Source of the DNA: Kitasatospora sp. GAS204B
Lineage (GTDB): Bacteria > Actinomycetota > Actinomycetes > Streptomycetales > Streptomycetaceae
Length of the DNA stretch: 64,000 bases
NCBI RefSeq assembly: GCF_029892155.1
Contig: NZ_JARZAG010000011.1
Coordinates: forward strand, 1 to 64,000
Direction of reading: 5' to 3'
Below, one piece after another: positions 8,248 to 16,438 of this stretch. Numbering within the stretch: the first letter of the stretch is position 1; each line of letters begins with the position of its first letter. The position numbers were made by a program, and so were the translations under genes. Under the pieces are notes generated by a model that saw only the letters and a program-made list of their open reading frames with translations, was not told the DNA's origin and searched no databases.

Positions 8248-8770
8248 GGGGACTGCTCCTCGGTGAGGCGGGACGGGGTGCCACTGCCGGGGCATGGCAG
8301 CGATGGGGTGGTCCGCGAGGCCATACAGGGGACAGTGTCACGGAGAGTGCCCCAATCCTGACAAAAAGTAATAGATGACGGAACGGAGCAAATGGGTGGT
8401 CTTCGCTCGAAGCCGCAGGCCGGAGGCGGGAACGAAGGTTCGGGTGGGCGCCCGGCGCTGGCCCGGCGGACGGAATTCACGGACTTTCGCGCGCGTCGGA
8501 GGTGGCGGGGACGACCGTCGGGCGACGCGCCGAATTCGCTCGAACGGTGGCGTGCCCACGGTCCCGCCGGGTCGCGTCCGGGGCCTCGCGCCGGGGAGTC
8601 GTGCCGCGCTCTGCCGTGCCGGGCGCCGCCGGGTGGCCGGATCGCGGACGGTCACTGGCCCGGACGATCACGGACGGCTACGGTTCCGGTGGCCGCACCG
8701 CCGCCCCGGGAGGCACTCCCCGGCCGCGACCTGAACCCCGAGCTTCGCTCCCTACTCGAAAGGGCCCGTG
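8248..8770. other. Intergenic region between smeA and the ankyrin gene
   Basis: A divergent control region of about 520 bases. It includes a short AT-richer patch near 8355-8395 and a WhiA-like GACAC on the minus strand at 8335-8339. Open frames cross it on both strands but lack a ribosome binding site or recognisable sequence, so no gene is called. Confidence 0.5.
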
Positions 8771-9196
8771 ATGGCCGACTCGTCCGAATCCCTGCCGCCC
8801 ACCACCGAGGAGCCCGACGAGGCCGAGCTGATCGAGCTGGCCGGCCGGATCTTCGACGCCGCCCGCGGCGGCGACGCCGAGGCGCTCGGCGCCTTCCTGG
8901 CCGCCGGGGCGCCGGTGAACCTCGCCAACGACCGCGGCGACACCCTGCTGATGCTGGCCGCCTACCACGGCCACGCCCCCGTCGTCCGGCTGCTGCTGGC
9001 GGGTGGCGCCGACCCGAACCAGGCGAACGACCGCGGCCAGACACCGCTGGCCGGCACCGTCTTCAAGGGTGCCGACGAGGCCTTGGAGGCACTGCTGGAG
9101 GGCGGCGCGGACCCGCATGCGGGGCAGCCCTCGGCTTTCGAGACCGCCCAGATGTTCGGCAAGGCGGAACTGCTGGCCCGCTTCGGGGGGCGCTGA
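8771..9196 (+). CDS. Ankyrin repeat protein
   Basis: A protein of 141 residues. An acidic N-terminus is followed by about three ankyrin repeats, seen in GDTLLMLAAYHGHAPVVRLL, the next LLAGGADPNQANDRGQTPL and EALLEGGADPHAGQPSAFE. Ankyrin repeats mediate protein binding; the partner is unknown. The ATG at 8771 has GAAAGGG upstream; the GTG at 8768 is an alternative one codon earlier. No signal or membrane segment is present, so it is cytoplasmic. It is followed by an acetyltransferase gene with its own probable promoter. Confidence 0.85.
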   Translation: MADSSESLPPTTEEPDEAELIELAGRIFDAARGGDAEALGAFLAAGAPVNLANDRGDTLLMLAAYHGHAPVVRLLLAGGADPNQANDRGQTPLAGTVFKGADEALEALLEGGADPHAGQPSAFETAQMFGKAELLARFGGR

Positions 9197-9269
9197 GCTT
9201 TCCGGTCGAGCCTTCGTGCTCGGCCCTTTCCGGCCAAACATCGAATCATCGGATGATCGGGTTGGTCGC

Positions 9270-9275
9270 TATCCT
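9270..9275 (+). promoter_or_regulatory. Candidate leaderless -10 element for the acetyltransferase
   Basis: TATCCT is followed by 7 bases and the ATG at 9283. No Shine-Dalgarno sequence is present, in line with a leaderless message. Confidence 0.45.
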
Positions 9276-9282
9276 GGCGGCC

Positions 9283-9759
9283 ATGGAGCTTCGCATCACC
9301 GGGTACGACCACCCCGACGCCGAACTGCTGACCGCCGAGGTCCAGCAGGAGTACATCCGCCGGTACGGCGAGATCGACCGCACCGAGATGCGGGCCGAGC
9401 ATTTCACCGACCCGCACGGAATCTTCGTGGTCGGCTACCTGGACGGCGCGCCGGTCGCCTGCGGGGGCTGGCGCGCCAAGGACGGCGGTCACGCCTTCCT
9501 GCGCGACGGCGACGCCGAGCTCAAGCGGATGTTCGTGGTCCCCACCGCCCGCGGCCGCGGCCTGGCGCGCAGCGTGCTGCGCCACCTGGAGGCGCTGGCC
9601 CACCAGGCCGGGCGGCGGCGCCTGGTGCTGGAGACCGGCACCGAGCAGCCGGAGGCCGTGGCGCTGTACCAGGCCGAGGGCTACCTGCCGATCACCAAGT
9701 TCGGAATCTACCGGGACGCTCCCGAGTGCATCTGCCTGGGCAAGGAGCTGGCCGCCTGA
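9283..9759 (+). CDS. GNAT family N-acetyltransferase
   Basis: A 158-residue acetyl-CoA dependent acyltransferase. The GNAT core is visible: a beta-strand ending in RMFVVP, the pyrophosphate-binding loop TARGRGLARSVL, and the late helix and strand LETGTEQPEAVALYQAEGY. The acceptor is unknown. An ATG at 9253 is also in frame, but the one at 9283 begins the conserved part and sits 7 bases after a TATCCT hexamer. The gene is free-standing, between an ankyrin gene and a region with no gene (9760-9978). Confidence 0.88.
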   Translation: MELRITGYDHPDAELLTAEVQQEYIRRYGEIDRTEMRAEHFTDPHGIFVVGYLDGAPVACGGWRAKDGGHAFLRDGDAELKRMFVVPTARGRGLARSVLRHLEALAHQAGRRRLVLETGTEQPEAVALYQAEGYLPITKFGIYRDAPECICLGKELAA

Positions 9760-9978
9760 ACTCCGTTCGGTGGTTACCGATGCCGCCGATCGGCCGGTTA
9801 CTTGACTGATGTCGGTGAATTATCCCTACTCCGGTCGTGGGGTCGTACCACCGGGTGGCGGATAAACCGCGAATGGAGCGGGTGGGCTGGGCTAGCGTCT
9901 TCCCCGCTGCGCCTTCGAGTGCTTCCGGAAAACCGGGAGCACTCGTCCCTGCCCATCCGCTATTTCCCGGGAGACACC

Positions 9979-10320
9979 GTGCACGACAATTGCCAGCCGG
10001 AAAGCAGTGCGGCCGCCGCCGACGGAGTCCAGCTCGCCGTGAACGCGCTCGCCGAATTCCCTGTCCGGGGTGGGTCCGGAAACATCGAGGGTCGCATCGC
10101 GGCGGCCGCCGAACTGTGCCGGGCGGTGGACAAGGCGCTGGACTCCCTGGTGGTCCGGATCGCGGCCGAGGCGGCCGAGGAGGGCTGGACCACCGGGCGG
10201 ATGCGCGACACCAGCGCCGACTACCACCAGCGCCTGCAGCAGGCGCTCGCCGTCCCGCGCCGTCCCGCCGACGCCCGGCTCCAGGCCCAGGCCCAGGCCC
10301 AGGCCCAGGCACAACGGTGA
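9979..10320 (+). CDS. Small actinobacterial protein of unknown function
   Basis: A protein of 113 residues starting at GTG 9979 with GGGAG upstream. The sequence is mainly helical: a short N-terminus, a central helix around AAAAELCRAVDKALDSLVVRI, and a second helix with DYHQRLQQALAV. The C-terminus ends in an Ala-Gln run made by a GCCCAG hexanucleotide repeat (about 10279-10314), likely to vary in copy number. Its stop overlaps an in-frame GTG of the thioesterase gene, so the two are probably co-translated. I do not recognise the family. Confidence 0.65.
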   Translation: MHDNCQPESSAAAADGVQLAVNALAEFPVRGGSGNIEGRIAAAAELCRAVDKALDSLVVRIAAEAAEEGWTTGRMRDTSADYHQRLQQALAVPRRPADARLQAQAQAQAQAQR

Positions 10321-10331
10321 GCGGGGCTCCG

Positions 10332-11057
10332 ATGACGACGTACCGCAACGCCCACGTCCTGCGCTGCCCGACCCGGTGGGCCGATGTCGACCAGAACGGG
10401 CACATCAACAACGCCCGGTTGGTCGGCTACATCCAGGAGGGAATCTACGATCTTTTCCACCACCACGCCCGGGCGGTGCGGGATTCGCTCTTTTCGGCCG
10501 GATTCCTGATCGCGCGGCACGAGATCGATTATCTGGAACAGTTGCACCACGGACCGGACCCGCTGCTGGTCCGGCTGATGGTGGAACGGCTCGGCCGCAG
10601 TTCCGCGCAGATCCGGGTGGACGTCTGCCGGGGTCCGTTCACCTACATGACGGCCCGCACCGTGGTGGTGGCCCGGGATCGGGTCTCCGGGCGGTCGCGC
10701 AAGCTGAGCCAGTCGGAGCGGCGCTTCCTCTCCGATTATCTGACGGATATTCCGTCGGGCGGCGCGTCAGGCGTTTCGCCGGCCGGCGGGACCGCTGCCG
10801 GGTCGGCGACCGTGCCGGGCAGGGCCTCGGTTCCGGCTGTGGTCACAGCTGTGCTTCCGACGGTGCTGCCGCCTGTGGGTCCGGTGGTTCCGTCGCCCCG
10901 GCCGGCGGTCACCCCGTCGGTGATGGCCCGCAGCAAGCCGCTGTCGGGTCGTTCGCTGCCGGCCCGTCAGGGCGCGGTCCGGCGCGGTCCGGGCGGCCAG
11001 GCCCGCAAGGTGCCGCTGCCGGGCCGGGGGCCGGGCCGGGTGCTCTGCGAGGTGTGA
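10332..11057 (+). CDS. Acyl-CoA thioesterase, hot-dog fold, with long C-terminal extension
   Basis: A protein of 241 residues. Residues 1-140 form a 4HBT hot-dog domain with the motif WADVDQNGHINNARLVGYI, where the Asp and the helix that follows form the active site of YbgC/FadM-like thioesterases that hydrolyse acyl-CoA. Residues 145-241 are a low-complexity Pro/Val/Arg-rich tail (VLPTVLPPVGPVVPSPRP) not found in ordinary family members. The ATG at 10332 is preferred; a GTG at 10317 overlaps the upstream stop (GTGA) and is a real alternative. Forms an operon with the 113-residue protein. Confidence 0.82.
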   Translation: MTTYRNAHVLRCPTRWADVDQNGHINNARLVGYIQEGIYDLFHHHARAVRDSLFSAGFLIARHEIDYLEQLHHGPDPLLVRLMVERLGRSSAQIRVDVCRGPFTYMTARTVVVARDRVSGRSRKLSQSERRFLSDYLTDIPSGGASGVSPAGGTAAGSATVPGRASVPAVVTAVLPTVLPPVGPVVPSPRPAVTPSVMARSKPLSGRSLPARQGAVRRGPGGQARKVPLPGRGPGRVLCEV

Positions 11058-11068
11058 GCACGCACCCG

Positions 11069-11097
11069 CCGCGGCCGGCCCGCCCCCCCGGCCGCGG
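11069..11097. terminator. Hairpin between convergent thioesterase and ridA genes
   Basis: A perfect 10-base stem (11069-11078 with 11088-11097) around a 9-base C-rich loop, placed between two converging stop codons. Confidence 0.7.
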
Positions 11098-11106
11098 GTC
11101 CGGTCC

Positions 11107-11514
11107 TCAGTCCAGGACGGCCTGCGCGTCGATCTCGACCAGCATCGCCTCGTGCGGCAGTCCGACGAAGACCGTGGTGCGGCACGGCTTGACCGCGCCG
11201 GGCGGCAGGTGCTCTGCCAGGAACGCGGCGTAGGCCTCGTTCATCGCCGCGAAGTGCGCCCGCTCGGTCAGGTAGACGCGGAACACCAGCACGTCGGCGA
11301 CGCTCGCCCCACCCGCTGTCAGGACGGCCCGGACGTTCTCCAGGGTCCGCCGGGTCTGCGCCTGGACGTCGCCCTCGTGGAGGTAGGCGCCGGTCTCCGG
11401 GTCCTGCGGGCCCTGCCCGGAGACCTGGAGGATCGGGCCCTTGCGGACGCCCTGGGAGAACACCCAGGCCGGGGCCGGGGCTTGGTCGGTGCGGATCTCG
11501 GTCTTCTCGCTCAT
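11107..11514 (-). CDS. RidA family protein (reactive imine/enamine deaminase)
   Basis: A 135-residue RidA/YjgF/YER057c protein. Typical features are the early VFSQGV strand, LQVSGQGPQDPETG, RTLENVRAVL and the late CRTTVFVGLPHE with an arginine that in active RidA binds the substrate carboxylate. These trimers hydrolyse enamine/imine intermediates made by PLP enzymes. The gene is last of three on the minus strand (kinase, iclR, ridA; 45 bases after iclR), divergent from a PLP deaminase, so it probably clears the imine that the deaminase releases. The ribosome binding site is AAGGAC. Confidence 0.88.
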   Translation of the reverse strand: MSEKTEIRTDQAPAPAWVFSQGVRKGPILQVSGQGPQDPETGAYLHEGDVQAQTRRTLENVRAVLTAGGASVADVLVFRVYLTERAHFAAMNEAYAAFLAEHLPPGAVKPCRTTVFVGLPHEAMLVEIDAQAVLD

Positions 11515-11559
11515 CGCCGCTCTGTCCTTCGGTCGGTGGGGAGGGGGCCAGGGCCTCTC

Positions 11560-12300
11560 TTACGGGGCGCCGCAGTCGGTGGAGATCGCGGCGGTGGTGA
11601 CGAGCAGCCGGGGCAGCAGCTCCAGCACCTGCTCGTAGGGCAGCACCAGATCAGGCACCGAGAGCGAGGCGGCCGCGACCACCCGTCCGGTGGCGTCCCG
11701 GACGGGTGCGGCCACGCAGTTCATGAACGGCTCGTGCTCGGCCCGGTCGTGCGCCCAGCCCTGCTGCGCGACCTGGGCCAGCTCGGCCAGCAGTGCCTTC
11801 GGGGTGGTCAGGGTGCGCTCGGTGAAGGGGGTGAACTCCAGTGTTCTGACCATCGTCTGACGTTCGGTCAGTGGAAGGTCGGCGAGCAGCACCTTGGCGA
11901 CCGCCGCACAGTGCATCGGCACCGGCAGCCCGATCCTGGAGTACATCCGGACCGGCTGCCGGGACTCGTACTTGTCGATGTAGACCACCTCGCCGCCCTC
12001 CAACGCCGCCAGGTGGACGGTCTGTCCGGTGGCCGCGTTCAGCTCGGCCAGGTGGGCGGTGGCCACCCGGCGCACCGAGCGCTGTTCCAGCGCCCGGCTG
12101 GAGAGCGCGAAGAGCCCCGCACCCAGGTGGTAGCGGTACTCGCCGTCCCGGTGGACCAGCCGGGACTCCTCCAGGCTCCGCAGCAGCCGCAGCGCGGTGG
12201 TCTTGTGCACCTCGAGCAGCGCCGCCAGCTGCTCCAGCGAGCGCTCGCCCTCGGCGAGTTCGGTCAGCAGGGTGAGCGCCCGTCGCACGGTCTGGCTCAT
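11560..12300 (-). CDS. IclR family transcriptional regulator
   Basis: A 246-residue regulator. An N-terminal winged helix-turn-helix (residues 1-60: SLEQLAALLEVHKTTALRLL) is followed by the IclR effector-binding domain (residues 75-240) with VRMYSRIGLPVPMHCAAVAK and CVAAPVRDATGRVVAAASLS. Family members bind small carbon sources and control the adjacent catabolic genes. Its ATG overlaps the stop of the kinase gene (ATGA). The likely operator is the repeat set at 13436-13466 between the divergent operons. The last codons and stop lie in a 16-base sequence shared with one end of the MITE-like element at 48565-48698. Confidence 0.9.
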   Translation of the reverse strand: MSQTVRRALTLLTELAEGERSLEQLAALLEVHKTTALRLLRSLEESRLVHRDGEYRYHLGAGLFALSSRALEQRSVRRVATAHLAELNAATGQTVHLAALEGGEVVYIDKYESRQPVRMYSRIGLPVPMHCAAVAKVLLADLPLTERQTMVRTLEFTPFTERTLTTPKALLAELAQVAQQGWAHDRAEHEPFMNCVAAPVRDATGRVVAAASLSVPDLVLPYEQVLELLPRLLVTTAAISTDCGAP

Positions 12301-13379
12301 CGGTCACCGCTCTCGGACGGGTCGGGGGACGGCGCCGTCACGGGGGAGTCGACGCCCGCCGGGCCGACCCGGGTGGCCGCCCACTGCGCCTCGTCGGCCG
12401 CCAGCAGTGCCGTGACCAGCGCGGGTGGTGGCAGCGTGCCCTGATCGCCCGGCGAGGTCAGCGCGGTGGCCGCCGCCAGGTGGCCGAGCCGCAGCCGTCG
12501 GCGCTGGTCGAGTCCGCGCAGCGTGCCGGCCAGGTAGCCGGCCGCGAAGGCGTCGCCCGCGCCGGTCGGCTCCACCACCTCGACCCGCAGCGCCGGTTCG
12601 GTCACCCGGCGCCCGTCCCGGGCGAGCGCCGTCGCCGCTCGCCCGGCCTCCTTGACCACCAGCGTCGCGGGGCGGGGCAGCAGGGCGCGCAGCTCGTCCG
12701 GGGTGCCGGTGCCGAACGCCTGCTCGGCCTCGTCCGCGCCGAGCAGCACCAGATCGGCGGCGTCCAGCAGCTCCGGCAGCACCGCCGGATCGCGGTGCCG
12801 CCAGAGCGCGGGGCGCCAGTTGAGGTCGAAACTGATCAGCCGTCCGGCGCGCGGTGCCGCGAGCAGGGCGCGGAGCAGGGCGAGGCAGCTGTCGGAGAGC
12901 GCCGCGGTGATGCCGGACAGGTGCAGCAGCCGGGCGCCGGCCAGCAGTTCGGCGGCGGCGGGGTCCTCGAGCAGCTCGGGGCCGAGGGCGGCGGCGGCCG
13001 AGCCGGTGCGGTAGTAGTGCAGCCGGCTGTTGCCGGGCCCGAGGTCGTGCGGGTGCTCGGCGGCGCCGCCGACCTCCTTGACGTACAAGCCGGTTGGTCG
13101 ATCCGGGTCGATCACCACGGCCGAGGTGTCGACCCCGTGGGCGGCCAACTCGACGAGCAGGCGGCGGCCGAAGCCGTCCGCGCCGACCCGGCTGAGCCAG
13201 GCGGTCGGTATGCCGAGGGCGGCCAGCGCGCAGGCGACGTTGGACTCGGCGCCGCCGACCGTGCGGCGGAAGCCGTCGACGGTCTCCAGCGGTCCCGGGC
13301 GATCCGGGAGCAGGACCGCCATCGACTCGCCGAGGCAGAGCGCCTGCGCCGCTGTCGCGGCTCCCCGCACTGCAGTCAC
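12297..13379 (-). CDS. PfkB family sugar kinase, probable 2-keto-3-deoxygluconate kinase
   Basis: A 360-residue ribokinase-like enzyme. N-terminal LCLGESMAVLLPD and GGAESNVACALAALG form the sugar site, FDLNWRPALW is typical of 2-keto-3-deoxygluconate kinases, and the PfkB signature VEPTGAGDAFAAGYLAG contains the catalytic base D276. It would convert KDG plus ATP to KDPG, the substrate of the aldolase at 16435. The GTG start at 13379 has a strong GGGGAGG upstream. A promoter TTGCAT-N18-TAACAT is visible upstream with its -35 inside the repeat operator. Specificity is inferred from neighbours and the NWRP motif. Confidence 0.85.
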   Translation of the reverse strand: MTAVRGAATAAQALCLGESMAVLLPDRPGPLETVDGFRRTVGGAESNVACALAALGIPTAWLSRVGADGFGRRLLVELAAHGVDTSAVVIDPDRPTGLYVKEVGGAAEHPHDLGPGNSRLHYYRTGSAAAALGPELLEDPAAAELLAGARLLHLSGITAALSDSCLALLRALLAAPRAGRLISFDLNWRPALWRHRDPAVLPELLDAADLVLLGADEAEQAFGTGTPDELRALLPRPATLVVKEAGRAATALARDGRRVTEPALRVEVVEPTGAGDAFAAGYLAGTLRGLDQRRRLRLGHLAAATALTSPGDQGTLPPPALVTALLAADEAQWAATRVGPAGVDSPVTAPSPDPSESGDR

Positions 13380-13435
13380 CAGGCCCTCCCCTTCGTTGAC
13401 CGCTGTCGTCCCGCATGTTAGAACGGCAACGACAG

Positions 13436-13466
13436 CATATGCAAAGGGCGTTGCATCATACGCAAT
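13436..13466. promoter_or_regulatory. Probable IclR operator in the divergent control region
   Basis: Two direct copies of TTGC(A/G)TATG on the minus strand begin at 13444 and 13465, 21 bases (two helical turns) apart. A third, diverged copy (TTGCATCATACG) runs on the plus strand from 13451, creating TGCAA-N6-TTGCA and TTGC-N7-GCAA inverted repeats. The minus-strand copy at 13444-13439 coincides with the -35 of the kinase promoter. The site lies between both operons of the sugar-acid island, so it suits the IclR protein encoded there. Confidence 0.6.
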
Positions 13467-13496
13467 GTCCGAGGTGAGAAGCGTGGTGGCGAAGTC

Positions 13497-14819
13497 ATGG
13501 GGCAACCGGCAGGGGTGGCGGGCGAGGCAGCTGCAGCCGGGCGGGCGGTCATCGACCGGGCCAAGGTGGCCGAGCTGGCCGCAGAGCGTCTGGACTGGCG
13601 GTTCAAGGCCCTGCCGCCGGCCGCCTGGGGACTGACGGTCAGTCAGTACCTGGCGACCGAACCGACCTTGGATCAGTTCGCCACCCCGCTGCTGACCCTG
13701 GACGCGGGCGCCCTGGCACACAACCTGCGCACCATGGCCGACTGGTGCGCGCGGGCCGGTGTGGCGCTCGCCCCGCACGGCAAGACCACCATGGCCCCCG
13801 CGCTCTGGCAGGCCCAGCTGGACGCCGGTGCCTACGGGATCACGCTGGCCAACCTGCCGCAGCTGCGGGTCGCCCGGGCCTTCGGGGTGCGCGAGGTGCT
13901 GCTCGCCAACACGTTGCTCGATCCGGCGGGACTGGCCTGGTTGGCAAAGGAGTTGGCGGCCGACCCGGCCTTCCGGTTCAGCTCCTGGGTGGATTCGGTG
14001 GCGGCGGTGCGGCTGATGGACCAGGCGCTGCGCGCCGCGGGGGTGGCGGCGGGGCGGCCGGTCGAGGTGCTGGTCGAGCTGGGCGGCCCGGCCGGGCGGA
14101 CCGGGGTGCGGGACCTGGCGACCGCGCTCGACGTGGCCCGGGCCGTCGCGGCGGCGCCCATGCTGCGCCTGGCGGGCGTCGGCGGCTACGAGGGCGCGCT
14201 GGCCCATGACGCCACGCCGCGCGGCCTGGCCGCCGTCGAGACCTACCTGCTGCGGCTGGTGGAGCTGCACGACGCGCTGCGCGGCGAAGGCCTCTTCGCG
14301 GCGGGCGAGCGGGTGCTGGTGAGCGCCGGCGGCAGTGCCTACTTCGACCAGGTCGCCCGGGTGCTGGCCCCGCTCGGCGCGCAGCCGGACACCACGGTGG
14401 TCCTCCGGTCGGGCGCCTACCTGGCGCATGACGACGGCTTCTACCGCGGGGTCTCCCCGCTGGTGCGCGGCGCGGGCGACGAGCCGCTGCGTGCGGCGCT
14501 GCACGGATGGGCGCGAGTGCTCTCCCGGCCCGAGTCGGGGCTGGCGCTGCTGGACGGCGGCAAGCGCGACTTCCCGTACGACGACGGCCTGCCGGAGCCG
14601 CAACTGGTGCGTGACGGGCGGGCGTTGAAGGGCGTGGTGACGGCGCTCAACGACCAGCACGCGTTCCTGCGGGACAGCGACGCCGAGGTCGGCGAGGTGG
14701 TCCGGCTCGGCCTGTCGCACCCGTGCACCGCCTTCGACAAGTGGACGTTGATCCCGGTGCTGGACGACACCTCGGCCCACCGGCCCAAGGTGGTCGACCT
14801 GGTGCGGACGTTCTTCTGA
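13497..14819 (+). CDS. PLP-dependent D-amino acid deaminase (fold III, D-serine deaminase-like)
   Basis: A 440-residue enzyme of the alanine racemase-like fold III group that includes D-threonine aldolase and DSD1-type D-serine dehydratase. The PLP lysine is K96 in LAPHGKTTMAP, and the metal-binding pair H408/C410 lies in LGLSHPCTAFDKW near the C-terminus. These enzymes act on D-beta-hydroxy amino acids. D-glucosaminate has this chemistry (2R-amino, 3-hydroxy), so conversion to 2-keto-3-deoxygluconate and ammonia is likely in this context. The first of three coupled genes: the stop overlaps the next ATG (TGATG). Confidence 0.85.
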   Translation: MGQPAGVAGEAAAAGRAVIDRAKVAELAAERLDWRFKALPPAAWGLTVSQYLATEPTLDQFATPLLTLDAGALAHNLRTMADWCARAGVALAPHGKTTMAPALWQAQLDAGAYGITLANLPQLRVARAFGVREVLLANTLLDPAGLAWLAKELAADPAFRFSSWVDSVAAVRLMDQALRAAGVAAGRPVEVLVELGGPAGRTGVRDLATALDVARAVAAAPMLRLAGVGGYEGALAHDATPRGLAAVETYLLRLVELHDALRGEGLFAAGERVLVSAGGSAYFDQVARVLAPLGAQPDTTVVLRSGAYLAHDDGFYRGVSPLVRGAGDEPLRAALHGWARVLSRPESGLALLDGGKRDFPYDDGLPEPQLVRDGRALKGVVTALNDQHAFLRDSDAEVGEVVRLGLSHPCTAFDKWTLIPVLDDTSAHRPKVVDLVRTFF

Positions 14820-16438
14820 TGTCCACGCTGCTCTTCCGCGGCGCCACGGTGGTCGACGGCACGGGCGCCGAGCGCCACCGGGCCGACGTGCTGGTCCGGG
14901 ACGGGGTGATCGCGGAGATCGGCGAGGCCGCAGCGCTCGGTCCGCGCCCGGCGGGTGGTGCGGCCGTCGATGCGGACGGACTGGTGCTCGCGCCCGGCTT
15001 CATCGACATGCACAGCCACTCGGACCTGCGGCTGCTGGTCGAGCCCGACCACCCGTCCCGGGTGACCCAGGGGGTCACCTGCGAGGTCCTCGGCCAGGAC
15101 GGACTCTCCTACGCGCCCGTCGACGAGCGGACCCGGCCCGCGCTGCGACGCCAACTCGCCGGCTGGAACGGTGATCCCGAAGACCTCGCGTGGAACTGGC
15201 GGACCGTCGGGGAGTACCTGGACCGCCTGGACGGCCATGGCATCGCGGTCAACGCCTGCTACCTGGTGCCACACGGCACGCTGCGCGCGCTGGTGCTCGG
15301 CTGGCAGCGGCGGGCCCCGAGGGCGGGCGAACTCGACGCCATGCGGGCGCTGTTGGCCCAGGGGCTGAGCGAGGGCGCGGTCGGAATGTCGAGCGGGCTC
15401 AGCTACCCGCCGGGGATGTACGCGGACACCGACGAGCTCACCGCGCTCTGCGCGGTGGTCGCCGAGTACGGTGGCTACCACTCACCGCACCAACGGTCCT
15501 ACGGAGCCGGGGCGCTGGACGGCTACGCGGAGATGCTGGAGATCTCGCGCCGCTCCTGCTGCCCGCTGCACCTCGCGCACGCCACGATGAACTTCGGCGT
15601 CAACGCCGGACGGGCGGGGGAGCTGCTGGCCCTGCTCGACGTAGCCCTCGCGGAGGGCTGCGACCTGACCCTGGACAGCTATCCCTACCTGCCGGGCTCC
15701 ACCACGCTGGCCGCCCTGCTGCCGAGTTGGGCGGCCGAGGGCGGTCCCGAGGCGACCCTGGCCCGGCTCGCGGACGACGGGGTACGGGAGCGGATCCGGC
15801 TGGCGCTGGAGGAGCAGGGCAGCGACGGGTGCCACGGGGTGGTCGCGGACTGGCGCACGGTGCAGATCTCCGGCGTCCGGGACGCTTCGCTGACCGCCGC
15901 CGTCGGACGGACCATCGCCGAACTGGCCGCCGAACGGGGGTGCGGCGGCAGCGAGATCTTCTTCGAGCTGCTGCGCGCCGACGAGTTGGGCACCACGATC
16001 CTGCAGCACGTCGGCCACGAGGAGAACGTCCGCGCGATCATGCGGCACCCCGCGCACACGGTGGGCAGTGACGGGCTGCTGGTCGGGGCCCGGCCGCACC
16101 CGCGCGCCTGGGGCACCTTCGCCCGCTATCTGGGCCACTACGCAAGGGAGTCGGGCGTGCTGACCCTGGAGCAGGCGGTGGCCCGGATGACCGGCCGCCC
16201 GGCGCGCCGGCTGCGCCTGGAGCGGCGCGGCACGATCCGCGTCGGCCACCACGCCGACCTGGTGCTCTTCGACCCCGAGACGGTGGCGGACCGCGCGACC
16301 TTCGAGGACCCGCGGCGGCCGGCCGCCGGCATCCACCAGGTCTACGTCAACGGCACGGCGGTGCTGCGCGACGGCCGCCCGACCGGCGCGCTGCCGGGGC
16401 GGACGCTGCGGCGCGTGGCGGGCGGGCTGGTTCGATGA
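14819..16438 (+). CDS. N-acyl-D-amino acid deacylase family amidohydrolase
   Basis: A 539-residue member of the D-aminoacylase branch of the amidohydrolases. Metal ligands H65 and H67 are in GFIDMHSHSD, the further barrel His are in CCPLHLAHATMNFG, and the catalytic Asp is D418 in TVGSDGLLVG. The reaction is removal of an N-acyl (usually acetyl) group from a D-amino acid. Between a D-amino acid deaminase and a KDPG aldolase, the most coherent substrate is N-acetyl-D-glucosaminate. Start (TGATG) and stop (ATGA) both overlap the neighbours, so the three genes form a translationally coupled operon. Confidence 0.88.
   Translation: MSTLLFRGATVVDGTGAERHRADVLVRDGVIAEIGEAAALGPRPAGGAAVDADGLVLAPGFIDMHSHSDLRLLVEPDHPSRVTQGVTCEVLGQDGLSYAPVDERTRPALRRQLAGWNGDPEDLAWNWRTVGEYLDRLDGHGIAVNACYLVPHGTLRALVLGWQRRAPRAGELDAMRALLAQGLSEGAVGMSSGLSYPPGMYADTDELTALCAVVAEYGGYHSPHQRSYGAGALDGYAEMLEISRRSCCPLHLAHATMNFGVNAGRAGELLALLDVALAEGCDLTLDSYPYLPGSTTLAALLPSWAAEGGPEATLARLADDGVRERIRLALEEQGSDGCHGVVADWRTVQISGVRDASLTAAVGRTIAELAAERGCGGSEIFFELLRADELGTTILQHVGHEENVRAIMRHPAHTVGSDGLLVGARPHPRAWGTFARYLGHYARESGVLTLEQAVARMTGRPARRLRLERRGTIRVGHHADLVLFDPETVADRATFEDPRRPAAGIHQVYVNGTAVLRDGRPTGALPGRTLRRVAGGLVR

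Noticed and set aside
8392..9282. Upstream extension of the acetyltransferase frame to 455 codons
   Set aside because: It would cover the ankyrin gene in another frame and has low-complexity Arg/Pro/Gly sequence; the real protein starts at 9283.
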